64,000 nucleotides of DNA from NCBI GenBank assembly GCA_041395105.1, contig JAWLBB010000001.1:1515501-1579500 (forward strand), read 5' to 3'. How positions within the stretch are numbered: the stretch's first letter is position 1; each line of letters opens with the position of its first letter. This DNA is from Opitutaceae bacterium. GTDB taxonomy: Bacteria > Verrucomicrobiota > Verrucomicrobiia > Opitutales > Opitutaceae. A program made the position numbers and the translations under genes. Below are positions 1 to 8,210 of this stretch, in pieces. The notes below the pieces were generated by a model. That model saw only the letters and a program-made list of their open reading frames with translations, was not told where the DNA came from and did no database searches.

Positions 1-265
1 GCTTCATCATGGCGGCGAGATCCAGCTGCACCTTTCCGGTCCTGATGCCCACTGCGGCGGCATCGTGGGCGGCGAAGTGAAACTGTTCGCTGAGGTGGAG
101 GAGGGCCTTGCTCGGGATGCAGCCGATGTTCAGGCAGGTTCCGCCCAGGGTCTTGCGTTTCTCGATCAGGGCAGTCTTCAGCCCGAGTTGGGCGGCGCGG
201 ATGGCGGCGACATAGCCGCCGGGTCCGGCACCGATTACGACGAGGTCAAAGGATTGGTTTGGCAC
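1..265 (-). CDS. lpdA: Dihydrolipoyl dehydrogenase (E3), N-terminal part, cut by window edge
   Basis: This is the FAD-dependent E3 subunit, which reoxidises the lipoamide of 2-oxo acid dehydrogenase complexes with NAD+. The 88 visible residues begin at a GTG (263-265) and show the FAD dinucleotide fold GAGPGGYVAA, followed by the redox disulfide motif GGTCLNIGCIPSK, which is diagnostic of the lipoamide dehydrogenase branch. The rest of the gene lies beyond base 1. It is on the same strand as sucA and sucB upstream, so it probably serves the same 2-oxoglutarate dehydrogenase complex. A 453-bp gap separates it from sucB, so it may have its own promoter. Family assignment is firm; the exact paralogue is inferred from context. 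Confidence 0.93.
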   Translation of the reverse strand, partial: MPNQSFDLVVIGAGPGGYVAAIRAAQLGLKTALIEKRKTLGGTCLNIGCIPSKALLHLSEQFHFAAHDAAAVGIRTGKVQLDLAAMMK

Positions 266-718
266 AGTTGAGGGTGTTGGAAGTGGGAAGGATCAGGGAG
301 TGGGCCTGTCCGTGAAGGACACGAAGGTGGGGAGGGAGTTGAACTCGAAGGTAACGAAGGAACGAAGGCCTCCTGCTCGTAGAGCCATACAGCTCGGAGA
401 AACGCGGCTTACGGGTTTGTTTTTGAGTGAGGGATTCCTCGGTTCTATCCACGAAGGACACGAAGGAAAGGGGGGAGTTGAGGCCACGAAGAGGCACAGA
501 GAGACACGAAAAGGAGAGGGAAACTACCAAGAATCAAAGAACGGAAGGGAGGAATTTGGAGGATTGATGAGGTTGGGTGCTACGGATTCTTCCTTATGAT
601 TCTTTCGTTCTTTGTGTTTTTCGAATTCCGGGTTGGGCTTCGAATCGAGGCGTAAAGCCTCTCCTACAGTCCTCCGACCATCGTCCAGGTCCACCAGCGT
701 AGTTCTTCAGGCCGGACA
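266..718. repeat. Intergenic region with dispersed short repeats
   Basis: The 453 bp between sucB and lpdA hold no convincing gene. The 14-mer gaaggacacgaagg occurs at 314-327 and again at 453-466, each inside purine-rich, degenerate 'acgaagg' text. A small perfect hairpin, GAGGC-gtaaa-GCCTC, lies at 647-661. Text of the same style recurs near 6815 and, as the 'cacagaggcacggagg' type, at 9.4-9.8 kb. These look like chromosome-wide dispersed repeats rather than coding sequence. Confidence 0.55.
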
Positions 719-1960
719 CTACACGCCGATGACGAGACGGGCGGGATCTTCGATCGCCTCCTTGACCTTGACCAGGAAGGTGACGGCTTCGCGGCCGTCG
801 ATCAGGCGGTGGTCGTAGGAAAGGGCCAGGTACATCATCGGCCGAATGACGACCTGTCCATCCCGTGCGACCGGTCGATCCTGGATGCTGTGCATGCCGA
901 GAATACCCGCCTGGGGCGGGTTGATGATCGGGGTGGAGAGCAGGGAACCGAAGACGCCCCCGTTGGAAACGGTGAAGACGCCTCCATCCAGGTCCTGGAT
1001 GGTGATCTTTCCGTCACGGGCCTTCTGGGCAAAGGCCGCCAGTTCCTTCTCGATCTCGGCGAGGGAGAGTTGGTCGCAATTGCGCAGCACCGGGACGAGC
1101 AGTCCTTTATCCGTGGATACGGCGACACCGAGATCGAAGTAGTGCTGGGTGACGATGGAGTCGCCGTCGAGCCGGCTGTTGACGGCCGGGACTTCCTTGA
1201 GGGCGTGGACGATGGCCTTGATGAAAAAGGACATGAACCCGAGCTTGATCCCGTGACGCTTGGAGAAGGTCTCCTGATAGCGGGAACGGAGATCCTTGAC
1301 CGCGCTCATGTCGACCTCGTTGAAGGTGCTGAGGATGGCGGCCTCCTGCTGGGAGGTGACCAGGCGTTCGGCGATCCGTTTGCGCAGGGGCGACATCTTC
1401 CTCCGGGTTTCCCGATCGGTCGGGGAGGCGCTGCCTGCTGATGGGGTGGTGACGGGGACTTCCCGGGCCTGAGCCGGGGGAGGGGCGTCGGCTTTTGCAG
1501 GGGTGGGTCCGGGCTTCCCGGATGCCTTGACCGCCTCGAGCATGTCGCCCTTGGTCACGCGTCCGCCCTTGCCGCTGCCGGGGACGGCGGCCGGATCGAC
1601 TCCGGACTCCCCGGCAATCCTGCGAACGGCTGGAGAAATGGCGCCGGATGGGGCCGTTCCTGCCGCGGTTTCGGGAGCCTTGGGCTCGGCTTGGGGTGCT
1701 GCCGTGCCTGCATCGCCGGCCTTCTGATCCGGATCGATGGTGGCGATCTTCTGTCCGATTTCCACTTCGGCGCCTTCCTCCACCTCGATGGAGAGGCGTC
1801 CGTCGGATTCGGCCACCCCCTCGGAGGTGATCTTGTCCGTCTCGAGCTCATAGAGGATCTGGTCGCGTTTGACGAAGTCGCCGTCCTTGGCGTGCCAGGC
1901 GGCGAGGATGCCTCCGGTGATGGATTCCCCCATGGAGGGGATTTTGACGTCGATGGCCAT
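719..1960 (-). CDS. sucB: Dihydrolipoyllysine-residue succinyltransferase (2-oxoglutarate dehydrogenase E2)
   Basis: This is the core E2 of the 2-oxoglutarate dehydrogenase complex. It moves the succinyl group from lipoyl-lysine to CoA. The 413-residue protein has an N-terminal lipoyl domain (1-78) with the lipoylated lysine at K43 in ELETDKITSE. An Ala/Pro-rich linker follows, then a peripheral subunit-binding domain around 105-145 (AISPAVRRIAGESGVDP), and a C-terminal acyltransferase domain (about 185-413) with the catalytic motif SYDHRLIDGREA. Its ATG lies 9 bp after the sucA stop, so the two are surely co-transcribed. Length and order are normal for SucB. Confidence 0.97.
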   Translation of the reverse strand: MAIDVKIPSMGESITGGILAAWHAKDGDFVKRDQILYELETDKITSEGVAESDGRLSIEVEEGAEVEIGQKIATIDPDQKAGDAGTAAPQAEPKAPETAAGTAPSGAISPAVRRIAGESGVDPAAVPGSGKGGRVTKGDMLEAVKASGKPGPTPAKADAPPPAQAREVPVTTPSAGSASPTDRETRRKMSPLRKRIAERLVTSQQEAAILSTFNEVDMSAVKDLRSRYQETFSKRHGIKLGFMSFFIKAIVHALKEVPAVNSRLDGDSIVTQHYFDLGVAVSTDKGLLVPVLRNCDQLSLAEIEKELAAFAQKARDGKITIQDLDGGVFTVSNGGVFGSLLSTPIINPPQAGILGMHSIQDRPVARDGQVVIRPMMYLALSYDHRLIDGREAVTFLVKVKEAIEDPARLVIGV

Positions 1961-1969
1961 TGGAAGGAT

Positions 1970-4687
1970 TCAGTTGAAGGCGGCCTTGAGGAGTTCCGCC
2001 AGTTCGTATTTGTGATGGGCGAGGGAACCGACCGCGGTGCTGGCGCTCCGGTCCCGACCGGCGTAGGTGAAGTCGCGTTGAAAGAGGTCCATGAGTTCGG
2101 GTTGGATATAGGTCCAGGCGCCCATGTTCTTCGACTCCTCCTGGCACCAGATCCAGGAGGTGGCCTGCCGATGGGCATGAACGGCCTGTTTGAGCGCCTC
2201 CTTGTTCAGCGGGTAAAGCTGTTCGACCCGGATGATGGCGGTGTCGTTGATCTTGTTCTCGGTCCGGTAGGCGTTGAGATCGTAGTAGACCTTGCCGCTG
2301 CAGAGAATGACCCGCCTGGCCTTTTTCGGTGCGTTCGGGTCGACCAGAATATCGCAGAAGGAGCCATCGGTCAGCTCATCCCAGGAAGAGACGGCGTCCT
2401 TGTGGCGCAGGAGACTCTTGGGTGCCATCACGATGAGGGGTTTGCGGAAGGAACGCTTCATCTGTCGGCGGAGCAGGTGATACATCTGGGCGGGGGTGGT
2501 CGGGTTGCAGACCTGGATATTGTTTTCCGCACAGGCTTGAAGAAAGCGCTCCAGGCGGGCGGAGGAGTGCTCGGGTCCCTGCCCCTCGTAGCCGTGGGGC
2601 AGGAGGAGGACGATCCCGCTGACGCGCTGCCACTTGGATTCGCTGCAGGTGATGAACTGATCGATGACGACCTGGGCGCCGTTGGCGAAGTCGCCAAACT
2701 GGGCTTCCCAGAGGCAGAGCATCTGGGGATAATCGAGGGAGTAGCCGAAATCGAATCCGAGCACGGCAGCTTCCGAAAGAAGCGAATTGTAGACGCAGAA
2801 GCGGGCCTGTTGGGAATCGAGATGGAGGAGGGGAACATAACGTTCGCGCGTCTCGATATCGTGAAGGGCGGCATGGCGCTGGCTGAAGGTGCCACGCTCG
2901 CTGTCCTGACCGGAAAGGCGGATGGGGGTGCCCTCGACCAGGAGGGTCCCGAAGGCAAGGGCTTCGCCGAAGGCCCAATCGATCGGGGTCCGGTTCTCGA
3001 AGCCGTCGAGTCGGTTCTTCAGGAACCGCTTCAGCTTGGGGTTGATCTTGAAACCTTCGGGAATCCGGGTGAGACCGCGGGTCACCTTCTCGAGGAGATC
3101 GAGCGCAACCCGGGTTTTGACCGGTTCAAATGAATAGGGAGGCTGGAAGGTGGCGGTCGATCCTTCGAAGGGATTGACCTTCTGGTTGGCTTCCTCCTGG
3201 GCTTTCTTCGCCCGGGCGAGGGCGGCTTCAAGGGATTCGCGGTACTCTTCCTCGATTGCCTTGACCTCCTCCTGCGTCATGGTGCCGGACTCAACGAGCT
3301 GGGCGGTCATGATCTGGCTGATCGGCGGGTGCTTGGCGATCTTCTGGTAGAGAATGGGCTGGGTGAACATCGGCTCGTCGGTCTCATTGTGTCCGTGTTT
3401 GCGGTAACAGACCATGTCGATGACCACATCCCGCTGGAACTTCTGGCGGAATTCGAGGGCGGCCTCGACTGCGAGAACGACGTGAAGCGGGCTGTCGCCG
3501 TTCACGTGAAAGATGGGCGCCTCGATCATCTTGGCGATGTCGGTGCAGTAGTGGGTGGAGCGGGCTTCGGTCGGTGTCGTGGTGAAGCCGATCTGGTTGT
3601 TGACCACGATGTGGATGGTGCCACCTGTCCGGTAGCCGGGAAGCTGCGAGAAATTGAAGACCTCGGCGACGATGCCCTGGCCGGCGAATGCGGCGTCGCC
3701 GTGAATCAGAACGGGAATGACGAGTTTGCGGTCGAGGTCGCCGCGCAGACGCTGGCGGGCGCGGGTCTTGCCTTGGACGACCGGGTCGACTGCCTCCAGA
3801 TGACTCGGGTTGGCCGCGAGGCAGATGTCGACTTCCGGGCCGAGTTTGCTCTGGATGGTCGACTCGTATCCGAGGTGGTATTTCACGTCGCCGTCTCCGG
3901 CCACGGTATCCGCGATATAATTCTCCTCAAACTCGCGGAAGATGAACTCGTAGGACTTCTTGATGGTATTCGCGAGGACGTTGAGTCGGCCGCGGTGGGC
4001 CATGCCGAGGACGATTTCCTTGGGTCCGAGCAGGGCACAGTGTTCAATCAGGGCATCGAGGGCCGGGATGAGGGTCTCGCCGCCTTCGAGCGAAAAGCGT
4101 TTTTGGCCGGTATGCCGGGTCTGGAGAAAGGATTCAAAGGTTTCGGCGGCGTAGATTTTTCGAAGGATCCGAATCTGCTTCTCGGCCGGGTAGTCGGGGG
4201 TCGAGCGGATCGGCTCCAGCCGGTTCTGGATCCAGCGGCGAGCCTTCGTGTCCTGCATGTGGATGTATTCGATCCCGAGCTTGCCGCAGTAGGTCGCCTT
4301 GAGTCCCTCAATGATGGTGGAAAGTCGCATCGGACCACCGCCGAGGTAATGCCCGCTGTCGAAGACCGACTCGAGGTCCGCTTCAGTGAGATCGAACTCA
4401 CCGAGCGCGAGCCGGGGATCGGGCGGCGGCTTATCGGAAAGGGGGTCGATGTCCGCCTGGGCGTGCCCGAGGGTCCGGTAGCCGTAGATCAGGCTGTCAA
4501 CCTGGGATTGTTTGTGTCCGTCCACCACGGCGGATGCCGTCACCCCGGTCCGTCCGCCGTTGGCCGCGAGCTCAAATCCCTCAAAAAAGGAGCGCCAGGA
4601 AGCGTCGACCGAGGACGGGTCGTTTCGCCAGCTCTCGTAGTAGGTGTCGATCAGTTCGAGGTTCGAACGGTTTGCGTAGGTTGTCAT
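1970..4687 (-). CDS. sucA: 2-oxoglutarate dehydrogenase E1 component
   Basis: Thiamine-diphosphate-dependent decarboxylation of 2-oxoglutarate in the TCA cycle. The 905-residue protein is close to the usual 900-950 of bacterial SucA. It starts with the typical N-terminal segment (NLELIDTYYESWRNDPSSVD) that binds E2. It carries the E1 signatures GMAHRGRLNVLAN, HGDAAFAGQGIVAE, NNQIGFTTTP, HVNGDSPLHV (Mg-ThDP binding) and KHGHNETDEP, and the C-terminal RVEQLYPLNKEA region. It is the first gene of sucA-sucB on the minus strand. The divergent spacer with the next plus-strand gene (4688-4901) must hold its promoter, which I could not place with confidence. Confidence 0.97.
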   Translation of the reverse strand: MTTYANRSNLELIDTYYESWRNDPSSVDASWRSFFEGFELAANGGRTGVTASAVVDGHKQSQVDSLIYGYRTLGHAQADIDPLSDKPPPDPRLALGEFDLTEADLESVFDSGHYLGGGPMRLSTIIEGLKATYCGKLGIEYIHMQDTKARRWIQNRLEPIRSTPDYPAEKQIRILRKIYAAETFESFLQTRHTGQKRFSLEGGETLIPALDALIEHCALLGPKEIVLGMAHRGRLNVLANTIKKSYEFIFREFEENYIADTVAGDGDVKYHLGYESTIQSKLGPEVDICLAANPSHLEAVDPVVQGKTRARQRLRGDLDRKLVIPVLIHGDAAFAGQGIVAEVFNFSQLPGYRTGGTIHIVVNNQIGFTTTPTEARSTHYCTDIAKMIEAPIFHVNGDSPLHVVLAVEAALEFRQKFQRDVVIDMVCYRKHGHNETDEPMFTQPILYQKIAKHPPISQIMTAQLVESGTMTQEEVKAIEEEYRESLEAALARAKKAQEEANQKVNPFEGSTATFQPPYSFEPVKTRVALDLLEKVTRGLTRIPEGFKINPKLKRFLKNRLDGFENRTPIDWAFGEALAFGTLLVEGTPIRLSGQDSERGTFSQRHAALHDIETRERYVPLLHLDSQQARFCVYNSLLSEAAVLGFDFGYSLDYPQMLCLWEAQFGDFANGAQVVIDQFITCSESKWQRVSGIVLLLPHGYEGQGPEHSSARLERFLQACAENNIQVCNPTTPAQMYHLLRRQMKRSFRKPLIVMAPKSLLRHKDAVSSWDELTDGSFCDILVDPNAPKKARRVILCSGKVYYDLNAYRTENKINDTAIIRVEQLYPLNKEALKQAVHAHRQATSWIWCQEESKNMGAWTYIQPELMDLFQRDFTYAGRDRSASTAVGSLAHHKYELAELLKAAFN

Positions 4688-4848
4688 CGGATGAGGGAAA
4701 AAGGAATAGCCTCTGGTTTGACGGCGGCAAGCCAGAGGGAATCAACAGTGTTCAGGACACTTAATGATGCGCAAGGATTGACCGGGAGGCAAACCCCGTG
4801 ATCTTTCGGGTCTGCCGCGGAGGACTCCCGATCGACCGCGCTTGGTGC

Positions 4849-4876
4849 TTGATTGATCCAAAGTGTTGATTATCAA
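4849..4876 (+). promoter_or_regulatory. Weak promoter candidate upstream of the 4902 gene
   Basis: TTGATT (4849-4854) and TATCAA (4871-4876) are spaced by 16 bp in a locally AT-rich stretch, about 25 bp before the ATG at 4902. The same stretch holds a short palindrome, TTGATtATCAA, at 4866-4876. The match to the sigma-70 consensus is only partial, so this is tentative. Confidence 0.3.
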
Positions 4877-4901
4877 AATAGTAATACGGAAATAACTCCA
4901 G

Positions 4902-5132
4902 ATGGAAAACGAGATTAAAGCCGCCCTAATCCGCTTGCTCAAAGGCATTAAGGATTCTGATACACAGGAAACACTGGACGGGATGGATGCCTTGGAGGCG
5001 TTGTCTGCGGAGTATCGCGGAAAGATGCACCCGCAGCTGGCCCATTTTCTTGAACGGCGCAGCTATGCCAAGGCGCTCGATTTTCTTGGTGGCGAGGGGG
5101 TTGTCACGCGGGGTAGGTGTGCGCCGCGCTGA
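4902..5132 (+). CDS. Small hypothetical protein (76 aa)
   Basis: I do not recognise a family. The predicted product is short, charged and mostly helical, beginning MENEIKAALIRLLKGIKDSD, and it has no signal peptide or membrane segment. It lies 21 bp upstream of the SUI1-family gene on the same strand, so the two probably form a small operon that is divergent from sucA. Codon use looks coding through the helical part, with a few Arg/Cys-rich residues at the end. A role linked to translation is possible from the neighbour alone, but nothing in the sequence shows it. Confidence 0.6.
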   Translation: MENEIKAALIRLLKGIKDSDTQETLDGMDALEALSAEYRGKMHPQLAHFLERRSYAKALDFLGGEGVVTRGRCAPR

Positions 5133-5153
5133 GCGGGCGGGAGGGCAGAGTTG

Positions 5154-5570
5154 ATGAGTGCGAGCGAAAAACCGAACAGGATTCCGACGAGCGGGAACCA
5201 GGTTTCCCTGTCGCAGAATCCGTTTGCGGGTCTGGAGGCGGAGGGATTGCCGGTGGCGCCGGTTCGGTCGGCAGCCTCCGGGGAGGCGGGTGCGGGCAGG
5301 TCCCGGCGCGAGAAGAAGCCGGGGTGGCGTGGGCGGGTTGATGTGCGTCGGGAGTCGGCCGGACGCGGTGGAAAGATCGTCACGGCGGTCGACGGGTTTC
5401 AGAAGATCTCCAAGCCGGAGATCGAGGACATGCTGCGGGAGATGCAGCGGAAGACCGGATCGGGTGGAACACTCAAGGCGGGTCGGATTGAGCTTCAGGG
5501 AGACCGGGTCGAGGCGGTCCTGGAGATACTCGTGACTCACGGATTCCGTCCGGTGCGGGCGGGTGGGTGA
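5154..5570 (+). CDS. SUI1/eIF1-family translation factor (YciH-like)
   Basis: Bacterial homologue of eukaryotic initiation factor 1 (YciH type), which can affect start-site fidelity on the 30S subunit. The 138-residue product has a disordered N-terminal half rich in Gly/Arg/Pro. Its SUI1 domain covers about 60-138, with RVDVRRESAGRGGK, the central motif KTGSGGTLKAGRIELQGD and the terminal VLEILVTHGF-RPVRAGG. These match the conserved Gly-rich loop and closing helix of the family. I chose the ATG at 5154; a TTG at 5151 is in frame and adds one residue. A purine-rich stretch (gagggcagag) precedes the start. It follows a small hypothetical gene and converges on metF. Confidence 0.85.
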   Translation: MSASEKPNRIPTSGNQVSLSQNPFAGLEAEGLPVAPVRSAASGEAGAGRSRREKKPGWRGRVDVRRESAGRGGKIVTAVDGFQKISKPEIEDMLREMQRKTGSGGTLKAGRIELQGDRVEAVLEILVTHGFRPVRAGG

Positions 5571-5636
5571 GGGGTGGAGGTGCCGCCGGGCGGTGGACTT
5601 CGACGATCGGAGACCTGAGATCGGGGCAGGGCTGTG

Positions 5637-6521
5637 TCAGGACGGGTCCCGCAGCTTTTCCGCCAGGGCCAGGGCGGAACGGGAGCGGTTCAGAATGTAG
5701 AGGTGATAGCCGGGTGCACCTTTGGCGAGAAGCTCCTCGATCTGGGTGGCCGCCCAATTGACGCCGACATCCTCCACTTGCCGGGCGTCACTCCCGGCCT
5801 TTTCCAGAAGGTAGACCAGCTCCCGCGGCAGGGTCGCGCGGCACATTTCGGTGAAACGGACGATCTGCTTGAGGGAGAGGACGGGCATCAATCCGGGAAC
5901 GATCGGGATCGTGATCCCGATGGAACGGCACCGCTCCACAAACCGGAAGTAGACCGAGTTGTCGAAAAAGAGTTGGGTGGTGATGAAGGAGGCGCCGGCA
6001 TCAACCTTGGTCTTGAGATGGGCCAGGTCTTCGGACTCCGAACGCGCTTCCGGATGCTTTTCCGGATAACCGCCGACCCCGATGCAGATATCCGGGTGGC
6101 GGTTGTGAATCAGGGCGACCAGATCGCTCCCGTAACGGAGTCCGGAGGGATCCGGCCGAAAAGTGACCTCGCCCTTGGGAGGATCACCCCGCAGGGCCAT
6201 GATATTGCGGAAGCCGTTCCGATGGATTCCATCGACGGTTTCCTCGAGTTCCAGCCGGGTGGCGCCCACGCAAGTCAGGTGAGGCATGACGACGAAGCCC
6301 ATATCCCGTCGAAGGAGCTCGGAGGCGGTGGCCGACCGGTCCCGGGTGGTGCCCCCGGCCCCGTAGGTGACGGAAGCGAAATACGGTTTGATCGCGGTGA
6401 GCGCATCCGCCGTGGCCCGCAGGGCGCCGAAACCGGAATCGTCCTTCGGTGGAAAGAACTCAACCGAGTGGATGGGCTCTTCGGTGTCGAAGAGATCGGA
6501 AATCCTGGGATCAGAAGTCAC
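5637..6521 (-). CDS. metF: 5,10-methylenetetrahydrofolate reductase
   Basis: FAD enzyme reducing methylene-THF to 5-methyl-THF, the methyl donor for methionine synthesis. It is a TIM-barrel protein of about 294 residues, as usual for bacterial MetF. Visible family motifs are SVEFFPPK near the N-terminus, SVTYGAGGTTRD, HLTCVGAT, NIMALRGDPPKGE (folate/FAD region), IGVGGYPEKHPEA and GASFITTQLFFDN. The open frame can start at a TTG (6533), but that codon lies inside a palindromic operator-like site. The GTG at 6521 leaves the operator upstream and is preferred. The gene is monocistronic here and converges with the SUI1 gene. Confidence 0.93.
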   Translation of the reverse strand: MTSDPRISDLFDTEEPIHSVEFFPPKDDSGFGALRATADALTAIKPYFASVTYGAGGTTRDRSATASELLRRDMGFVVMPHLTCVGATRLELEETVDGIHRNGFRNIMALRGDPPKGEVTFRPDPSGLRYGSDLVALIHNRHPDICIGVGGYPEKHPEARSESEDLAHLKTKVDAGASFITTQLFFDNSVYFRFVERCRSIGITIPIVPGLMPVLSLKQIVRFTEMCRATLPRELVYLLEKAGSDARQVEDVGVNWAATQIEELLAKGAPGYHLYILNRSRSALALAEKLRDPS

Positions 6522-6524
6522 AAA

Positions 6525-6556
6525 ACATATCAAAACATCTAAATATGTTGATATGT
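6525..6556 (-). promoter_or_regulatory. Palindromic operator candidate in the metF promoter
   Basis: A perfect 9-bp inverted repeat, ACATATCAA (6525-6533) and TTGATATGT (6548-6556), with a 14-bp spacer that itself contains ACAT/ATGT text. On the metF strand a TTGACT hexamer lies at the upstream edge (6558-6563) and could serve as a -35 element, so the palindrome would cover the promoter. This arrangement is typical of a repressor site. The cognate regulator is not in the window; a SAM/SAH-responsive ArsR-type regulator is one possibility. Confidence 0.55.
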
Positions 6557-6616
6557 AAAGTCAATTTGGTGGATTCAGAGGGGGCATGTGGGGAGGGGAT
6601 TCACACCCGCTTCGCG

Positions 6617-6814
6617 TAGAGGCTGTTATGCACTTTCAGCGTGGATGACCCTGTACGAACAGCCCGCCAAGGCGTCAGATGCGAAGAAATGTAGCAACGC
6701 CGCTGTGTCGGCGTTCTCGAGGCAAGGGAACACTCCGACGCAGCGAAGTGGCTACACCAGACCAGCAATGACTTGCGAAAGTGACCATGAATTCAAAGTG
6801 CATAACAGCCTCTA
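6617..6814. mobile_element. 198-bp MITE with perfect terminal inverted repeats and TA ends
   Basis: The segment begins TAGAGGCTGTTATGCAC and ends with the exact reverse complement. The terminal repeats are perfect over 20 bp (6617-6636 and 6795-6814). Both ends are TA, as expected for insertion at TA by an IS630/Tc1-mariner-type transposase. Inside is a second, imperfect inverted repeat: tgtagc..cgctgtgtcgg against ccgacgcagcg..gctaca. There is no credible open frame, so it is a non-autonomous element. It sits in the gap between metF and rlmN, both transcribed away from or ending next to it. Confidence 0.8.
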
Positions 6815-6924
6815 AGGAACGAAGGTAACGAAAGGGGGAGAGAGGGTGTGTCTCTTAAGAATACCGGATGCGGGGGCGCGCCAGGTTCGTCGGGCCCTGA
6901 CTTCCGACCTCTGACCGGTTTCGT

Positions 6925-8052
6925 CTACCTCCTGGCTTCTGCGTCGACCATTTGGCCGTCTTTTTCGACTTTGAGGCGGAGTTGGCCGCAGGCGGCGGCG
7001 ATGTCGTGTCCTTTTTCCCGGCGGATGGTCACGGAGACGCCCTGGGATTTGAGGAGGCCGAGGAAGCGGTCCTGGCGTCGGAGGCTCGGGCGTTTCCAGT
7101 CGAGGCCATCGACGGTATTGTAGGGGATGAGGTTGACATGGGCGTGGAGGTCCAGGGCGATTTCGGCCAGTCGTTCCGCCTGTTCGATGGAGTCATTGAC
7201 GTCTTCGATCAGGATGAATTCCAGGGTCAGCATCCGCCCATGCCGGCGGGAAAAGGTCCGGACGGCCGGCAGCAGTTCTTCGAGGGGGTATTTGCGGTTG
7301 ATCGGCATGATCTGGTCCCGGACCTCGTTGGTTGCGCCGTGAAGACTGATGGCGAGGCGGAAGCCGAGGGGTTCCTCGGCGAGCCTGAGGATCTGGGGGA
7401 CCAGGCCCGAGGTCGAAATAGTGACCCTGCGGGCGCCGAAGCCCAGCCCGAGGGGGTCGTTGGCGATGGTCAGGGCCTGGATGAGATTGTCATAATTGGC
7501 GAGAGGTTCACCCATGCCCATGACCACGATATTGTCGAAGGAAGCAAGTGACGGGTCGGCCCGCATCGTCCGATCGTCTTCCCCGGCGCAGACTTCGAGA
7601 AGCTGGGCGACGATCTCGCCGGTGGAGAGATCGCGCTTCCATCCGGCGAGACCCGACGCACAGAATCGACACCCGTAGGCGCAGCCGACCTGGGTTGAGA
7701 TGCAGATCGTCTTGCGGGACTCGTCCCGGCCAACCCCGGATTGGGGTGCACGGATGATGACCGTCTCGATGAGGGATCCGTCCCTGAGCTGGAGCAGGAG
7801 TTTGTCCGTGATGTCGTCCGACGTTCGGCTCAGGATGCGCCGGGCCGGCTGGAAGTCGAAGGTCTCCCCCAGCCAGGTCCGCAGCGGTCGGGAAAGATTG
7901 GTCATCGAATCCCAGTCACGCACCCTTTTCTGGTAAAGCCACTCGAAGACCTGGCGGGCGCGGAAGGCCGGCTGGCCGACGGCCGCGAGGGCTTCGGTCA
8001 GGGAGGCGATGGATTCGCCCTGGATGGGTCTTTTTTCCGGTATGAATTTCAC
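6925..8052 (-). CDS. rlmN: 23S rRNA (A2503-C2)/tRNA A37 methyltransferase
   Basis: Radical-SAM enzyme that methylates C2 of A2503 in 23S rRNA and A37 in some tRNAs. The iron-sulfur cluster motif is C-AYG-C-RF-C, preceded by TICISTQVG. Other family features are QVFEWLYQKRVRDWDSMTNL near the N-terminus, DNIVVMGMGEPLANYDN, GARRVTISTSGLVPQI, LAISLHGATNEVRDQIMPIN and a terminal AACGQL that provides the methyl-accepting cysteine. From the GTG at 8052 the product is about 375 residues, the normal size. An upstream TTG (8082) adds ten residues of unlikely sequence. It is divergent from the LptF/G permease gene. Confidence 0.94.
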   Translation of the reverse strand: MKFIPEKRPIQGESIASLTEALAAVGQPAFRARQVFEWLYQKRVRDWDSMTNLSRPLRTWLGETFDFQPARRILSRTSDDITDKLLLQLRDGSLIETVIIRAPQSGVGRDESRKTICISTQVGCAYGCRFCASGLAGWKRDLSTGEIVAQLLEVCAGEDDRTMRADPSLASFDNIVVMGMGEPLANYDNLIQALTIANDPLGLGFGARRVTISTSGLVPQILRLAEEPLGFRLAISLHGATNEVRDQIMPINRKYPLEELLPAVRTFSRRHGRMLTLEFILIEDVNDSIEQAERLAEIALDLHAHVNLIPYNTVDGLDWKRPSLRRQDRFLGLLKSQGVSVTIRREKGHDIAAACGQLRLKVEKDGQMVDAEARR

Positions 8053-8210
8053 GATTGGAAAATCCCGGCGCAGGTTGCACAAAGGTGCCGTTCCGCCGAG
8101 CCACCAAGAACGATGATTGAGAGACCGACCGCAAACAAGAACGCAATCCGTCGACCGGTAGTCCGCCTTGCCCCGGCCGCTCGGGTGCCGGTGGCCACAC
8201 CCTGCTGATC

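Noticed and set aside
1691..3133. Large plus-strand frame opposite sucA/sucB
   Set aside because: It is a GC-rich antisense shadow of two clearly conserved genes.
6588..6815. 75-residue frame across the MITE
   Set aside because: It runs through the terminal inverted repeats and has no family resemblance.
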